Part shown: positions 63,701 through 64,000 of the stretch, one piece after another
How positions within the stretch are numbered: position 1 is the first letter of the stretch
Layout of the letters: every line of letters begins with the position of its first letter
Origin: Chrysophaeum taylorii
Lineage: Eukaryota; Sar; Pelagophyceae; Pelagomonadales; Pelagomonadaceae
NCBI GenBank assembly: GCA_029834535.1
Contig: JAQMWT010000119.1
Location: forward strand, 81,792-145,791
Reading direction: 5' to 3'
DNA length: 64,000 bases
Program-made: the position numbers and the translations under genes
The notes under the pieces: model-generated
Seen by the model: the letters and a program-made list of their open reading frames with translations, nothing else
Told to the model about the DNA's origin: nothing
The model's database searches: none

Positions 63701-64000
63701 CTCGAGGCCGCGCGCCGCGACGGTCTCCTAGGCGCGTCGCTCGACGCGCGCCTTTTTGTCGCGCCTCCCTCCGAGAACGACGACCGACAACGAGCGTTTC
63801 ATGCGGCGATCGCCCCTTTCCTCCAAAACGCGCCCTTCCAGCCGCACTCGGCCGGCTGGTCTGACGTCGACGACCTCCGCTTCCTCCTCTTGGTCTCGGG
63901 CGTCGACATCGTCGAAACCCTCGAGGGCACGCCCTGCGACCCGGCCCACGTCGTCCCCTCCGACCTCTCCGAAACGGGCGCCACCGTCGGCGTCGCGCCG
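60768..64000 (+). CDS. ileS: Isoleucyl-tRNA synthetase, bacterial/organellar type (3' end outside window)
   Basis: Exons are 60768-61069, 61117-61245 and 61300 onward; introns of 47 and 54 nt. The first exon ([20 protein letters not shown], Arg-rich) looks like an organelle targeting peptide. The class I signature [15 protein letters not shown] is completed only by splicing intron 2. [20 protein letters not shown] then CHGLPIE follow. The editing domain has [35 protein letters not shown] and [14 protein letters not shown] give the second signature. The anticodon-binding region starts around 63220 (DKWILGRL). A Lys run (about 61440-61478) interrupts the connective region. The enzyme charges tRNA-Ile, probably in plastid and/or mitochondrion. 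The frame is open to the window end. Confidence 0.92.

Overview
This is a nuclear chromosome fragment from a eukaryotic microalga, most likely a stramenopile (pelagophyte-like is a guess). The reasons are GC-rich host genes with very short GT-AG introns (38-74 nt), plastid-type genes (a phytol kinase-like enzyme, an Obg GTPase, an organellar-type IleRS, a small signal-peptide membrane protein) and several eukaryotic transposon classes. Nothing looks bacterial.

Region 1 (1-22.3 kb) is a transposon nest. An AT-richer Ty1/copia-type element fills 1-19702. It shows a half-tRNA(iMet) primer site right after the LTR end at the window start, and the same 58-bp LTR end recurs at 19645. It has been opened several times. 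Helitron-like elements (HLE) lie at 3622, 5325, 11400 and 13815. They insert without target duplication, and removing them restores the host reading frame. A TIR element lies at 12992 (TSD CATTTA). HLE copy B (5325-11399) carries a nearly complete non-LTR retrotransposon (5380-10406, minus strand, 15-bp TSD), which itself contains HLE copy E (8165-9227). This gives four levels of nesting. An array of TAAC-bounded repeats follows at 21.2-22.3 kb.

Region 2 (22.6-33 kb) holds host genes: a giant minus-strand protein with a voltage-sensor-like domain and leucine-rich repeats (LRRs), the divergent Obg GTPase, a small predicted plastid membrane protein and a divergent unknown gene.

Region 3 (33.1-49.1 kb) is again mobile. 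It contains HLE copy D with serial LINE insertions, a decayed gene with an OTU-like motif, a 72-bp palindrome, and a Ty3/gypsy-type element (38267-48617). This element encodes a C5-cytosine DNA methyltransferase domain between the protease-like and reverse transcriptase segments. The element is broken by stops and frameshifts, and a third LTR copy lies downstream with a duplicated flank.

Region 4 (49.1-64 kb) contains an ankyrin-repeat protein, a decayed gene, a phytol kinase-like gene, a two-domain glycosyltransferase with a LINE fragment in its 5' region, an INCENP-like protein with a SUMO-like C-terminus, a decayed remnant, and the 5' part of an isoleucyl-tRNA synthetase that runs off the window.

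The host genes do not form a pathway. The repeat landscape is the coherent story: one LINE that inserts after TGTC, one Helitron-like family whose left-end microsatellite is its main target here, and two large LTR elements.
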